From positions 99,743,381-99,807,380 of the forward strand of contig JALJCS010000001.1 in assembly GCA_023055355.1 (NCBI GenBank): a stretch of 64,000 bases of DNA, given 5' to 3'. The notes under the pieces were generated by a model. It was given only the letters and a program-made list of their open reading frames with translations. It did not search any database and had not been told where the DNA came from. The position numbers were made by a program, and so were the translations under genes. This DNA comes from Agelaius tricolor (Eukaryota > Chordata > Aves > Passeriformes > Icteridae). Below, piece after piece: positions 61,113-64,000 of the stretch (positions are counted from its first letter, which is position 1; the number at the start of each line of letters is the position of its first letter).

Positions 61113-63139
61113 CTCAGTCATCCTTAGAGTCAGCCACAGAAATTCAGTCTTGCCTGCATCTCGTGCATCAGATAATTGTTCCACATCAGTGAGCCCTTAT
61201 GGCCATCACAGAAGCAGCTCAAAAGCCAGGTCTTTTCAGTGATGTCCCCTAATGACCGAGTTCATTTAAACAACATTCCTCTGTCTGAGTGCTAGTCAAA
61301 GCGCTGAGATTTTTCAAACCAAAACAAAACCTGGAAGCTGACAGCCAGAGAGAGGGATGGTTCCCCAGGCTCCTGGCCAGCAGAGCTCTGGCTCATAGCA
61401 GGCCATGGAGGAGTGAAGGGCTGACTTCCTTTCCCCTGCTCAGCTGGAGCAGCGCAGATGGGCTGCTGGTTGCCACAAACACTGTAAATGGCAGGCTGCT
61501 GAGGGCAGGCTTCCCACAGTGGGGTGTGCAAACTTAACATGCTGGAAAATAAACAAAATTTATGCTTACATGAAAATGTATTCACTATGTACTTCTGAGT
61601 CATTAGAGAATATTTATTGTCATGTCATGTGTAAGTGTACCTGCTTTGCTTGGAAGGAATTCAGGTTAGGACATTTGGGAAAAGAAAATCAGTTGAGTGC
61701 AGAAAAATCTGTTTAAGTTTCATCATGCTGCAAATTTCATTACATAAAAATTTTGATAAAATAATACATAAAAATTAATGAATTGCATGAAAGAAAAGCA
61801 AATCAGTTGGTTTTTTCCAGTAATTTTAAATATAAGCAAAGTTGCTCATTTTTTTTTTATGTGAAAAATCAAATGGAACATTTCTCCAATAGTATTCCAT
61901 CTGCAAATACTAAGCATGATTGGTTTAAATTAGAGAGTGAATAATAGTAGTTGGAACCACCTGACAAAAGATAACTTAATTCTTCAATCATAGCTTTAAT
62001 TAGCTTGTATGGAATTTACTTTATCTTTGCTCTTCTGAAGGAAGATTATTATGAGAATTTTTGGTATTCCAGTCCATCCCCATTATTTCAGGTATAATGG
62101 TAGGGTTTTTTAGTAGTGATTCCAACTGTCATGCGTAACATAATGTATGTAGAACACCCATTAATATCTTTCTGGGCATGACTATGTACTTAATTACTTT
62201 AAGATAAATTGGAAAATAATCATTTTATATGAATAAGCTTGATTTTCAATTTTAAAACTGTTGCCAGTTGCAAGGAGGCTCTTATCAAATAAAAAATGGA
62301 AAAACAATCATGTCTAGAAAAGCTCATACAGAGAAGACACTGGAAGATGCGGCTGAAATTTTTAGTCTTCCTGAGTTACTGTGGAAAATCAACCTAATTT
62401 TTCCTGAACTCCATATTTTTCCTATGCTAATGTCATTGATGACACCATACAATGAACAGTAATATGCCATCAAAGTGAGGACCACTTTTACTTTTCACAT
62501 CTAAGTGCACCTGAAAAATAACATATGGCTATCAAGACACAATTTCAATCAAAATTTTTGTTATAACTGCCTCAAGAAACCTCTTGGGAATTAATTTTCT
62601 GTAACAACCTAAGCAATCAGTGAATGAACCCTGACATAAAGAAATCAACCTCCAAGCAACTACCCCAGTGCACATTTTTCATCCCTTACAGACATTTTGT
62701 AATTGAATTTGAGAAACAAAAGTGGCATCTTAGATAAGAATGGCTATATTTAGGGTGTGCTTAATTTTTTTCCTGGTATATAGTTCCTCTTCTGAAAATA
62801 ATCCACCAAATCATTGATTTTGGAAAAGGCCTGTTGTTCAACACTTGCCTCTGCAATACCACCTAGCATAATACTGGAGTTTTTGATACTAAATTGTATT
62901 TACCAGTATATACTGGGTTGCTGTTTTAGACAGTGAAACAATGTTTTTTTGCCATCCTTTGCTTTGATAGAGCCATACTATAAGGAGTATGACACTGACA
63001 GTTTTAGTATGACCACACTAAATAGAGTCTTATTTGGTACCGTCTTGTTGACTCATTTTTGTTCTTTACTCTTTGGCTTTCTTCTTTGTCATGATTTTAT
63101 TTTATTTATTTTCTGTTGATACCCCATCTTTAGCAGTGC
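61113..63139. other. Non-coding DNA
   Basis: A somewhat GC-richer part at 61330-61530 is unclassified, and its short opposing ORFs have no recognised domain. The remainder is unique and AT-rich. Confidence 0.45.
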
Positions 63140-63272
63140 TCAGGATGAGTTTGGATGGGGCATTATGTAACTTGGTCTCATGGAAAGTGTCCCTGCCCAT
63201 CACAGTGTGTTGGTACTAGGTGATCTGTAAGGTCATTTCCAAAACAAACCACACCATGATTCTATGGATCTA
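63140..63272 (+). mobile_element. CR1 LINE 3' tail
   Basis: GTTTGGATGGGGCATTATGT, AACTTGGTCTCATGGAAAGT, GTCCCTGCCCATCACAGTGT, TGGTACTAGGTGATCTGTAA, GGTCATTTCC and CATGATTCTATGG follow the CR1 3' end in order. Closely related to the tail at 53447-53545. Confidence 0.8.
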
Positions 63273-64000
63273 TCATCAACCTGGCCACTAGACAAGTCCT
63301 GAGGCCCTTGCTCCTAGCTTGTGCCAGTACCATGTGTACTGGGCCTCAGGGATGCAGGCCACAATACACCACATTACACCACAATTTGACTCTCTTCACT
63401 TAAGTAGTGAGTTGACCAGAGATTACTGAGGAGCCTTGAGGCAGGAGGGGAAATGTGTTAAATGCAGAATGATGATTTTTAAAGCTGTTTACACAACTAT
63501 CATAAAAAGATTATTTTTTTTTTCCCCTTAGCACATTAGTAGCCAGGCAAGAAATAGAATAGCATTGGCTGTTTGCTCTGGTAACAATAGAGTAACACCT
63601 TGCACCTGGTTTTCCTATTAATTTCCAAAACCTCCAGTTACAGGACATATACATTTCATGTGAATGACAGTGATGCTACAGAGCCCGGGTGCCTCAGGGT
63701 GGGCTATTACTATCACAGAAATATACCTGTCTCACTAAATTGTTGTGATGTTTTCCCAGGAAAGACACAGAGAGGGCTACAGGATGAATTTATATGTTCT
63801 GTAAGTCTTCTAACAATCCACAGATTGCTGGTTGTATGCTCTATATTAGGTCTATGTACCAGAAGGAAGTTAATGTTGGCCATTAACCACCTTGTACTGA
63901 ACCTAATTACTCTAGTTTTGATTAAGGCACACAATGAATCCAAAAGCATTCAATCTTGATTTGAATGAATGAAAAGAAGCCAGAATTTCACTGGCATTTT
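63273..64000. other. Non-coding DNA to the window end
   Basis: No exon recognised. The 119-codon + strand ORF (63600-63959) and its - strand shadow have no recognisable domain or EGF pattern. Confidence 0.45.

Noticed and set aside
63600..63959. 119-codon + strand ORF with a - strand shadow
   Set aside because: No domain and no repeat or exon signature; consistent with chance.

Overview
This window looks like nuclear DNA from a bird, most likely a songbird (passerine). The evidence is AT-rich, gene-poor sequence carrying many 5'-truncated CR1 LINEs with the usual tail repeat (ATTCTATGATTCTATGA type), avian ERVL-type LTRs, and a small LTR element whose primer-binding site matches tRNA-Trp, the primer used by avian retroviruses. 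I see no operons, rRNA, tRNA, CRISPR array or long open reading frame. The species assignment rests on repeat families recognised from memory, not on a search.

The only protein-coding sequence I can support is two short exons on the + strand, 53887-54000 and 56252-56374. Each is bounded by consensus AG/GT splice sites, each is phase 1 to phase 1, and each encodes one EGF-like repeat with its cysteine pattern split across the exon junction. They join in frame into a run of tandem EGF repeats belonging to a large extracellular protein. The best candidate is EYS (eyes shut homolog), a photoreceptor matrix protein whose gene is known for very large introns and single-EGF exons. That identification is an inference. 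The 53.9 kb to the left and 7.6 kb to the right hold no further exon that I could recognise and are best read as introns of this gene.

Layout. 1-2.35 kb: a CR1 split by a solo ERVL-type LTR. 3.77-4.35 kb and 17.26-17.73 kb: two truncated copies of one passerine LTR family in opposite orientations. 9.4 kb: a 71-bp hairpin. 19.5-20.4 kb: a miniature LTR retroelement (two about 286-bp LTRs, primer-binding site, about 300-bp non-coding interior, polypurine tract) on the - strand. 22.1 and 28.9 kb: two A/C-rich, nearly G-free tracts. 26.6-28.7 kb: a CR1 cluster, including a CR1 interrupted by two other CR1 fragments and a CR1 with a reverse-transcriptase remnant and an internal deletion. 30-50 kb: mostly unique AT-rich intron with scattered small CR1 tails and a GTTTT microsatellite. 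51.8 kb: a perfect 22-bp-arm AT palindrome. 53-56.4 kb: the two EGF exons with a CR1 in the intron between them. 58.9-59.5 kb: a GC-richer block with an unexplained 133-codon - strand ORF. 60.8-63.3 kb: two more CR1 tails.

The most interesting objects are the miniature tRNA-Trp-primed LTR element, the nested-element chronologies at 1.1-2.35 kb and 26.6-27.5 kb, the miRNA-precursor-sized hairpin at 9.37 kb, and the EGF exons with their distinct predicted O-glycosylation sites. Nothing here is clear evidence of a new biological system.
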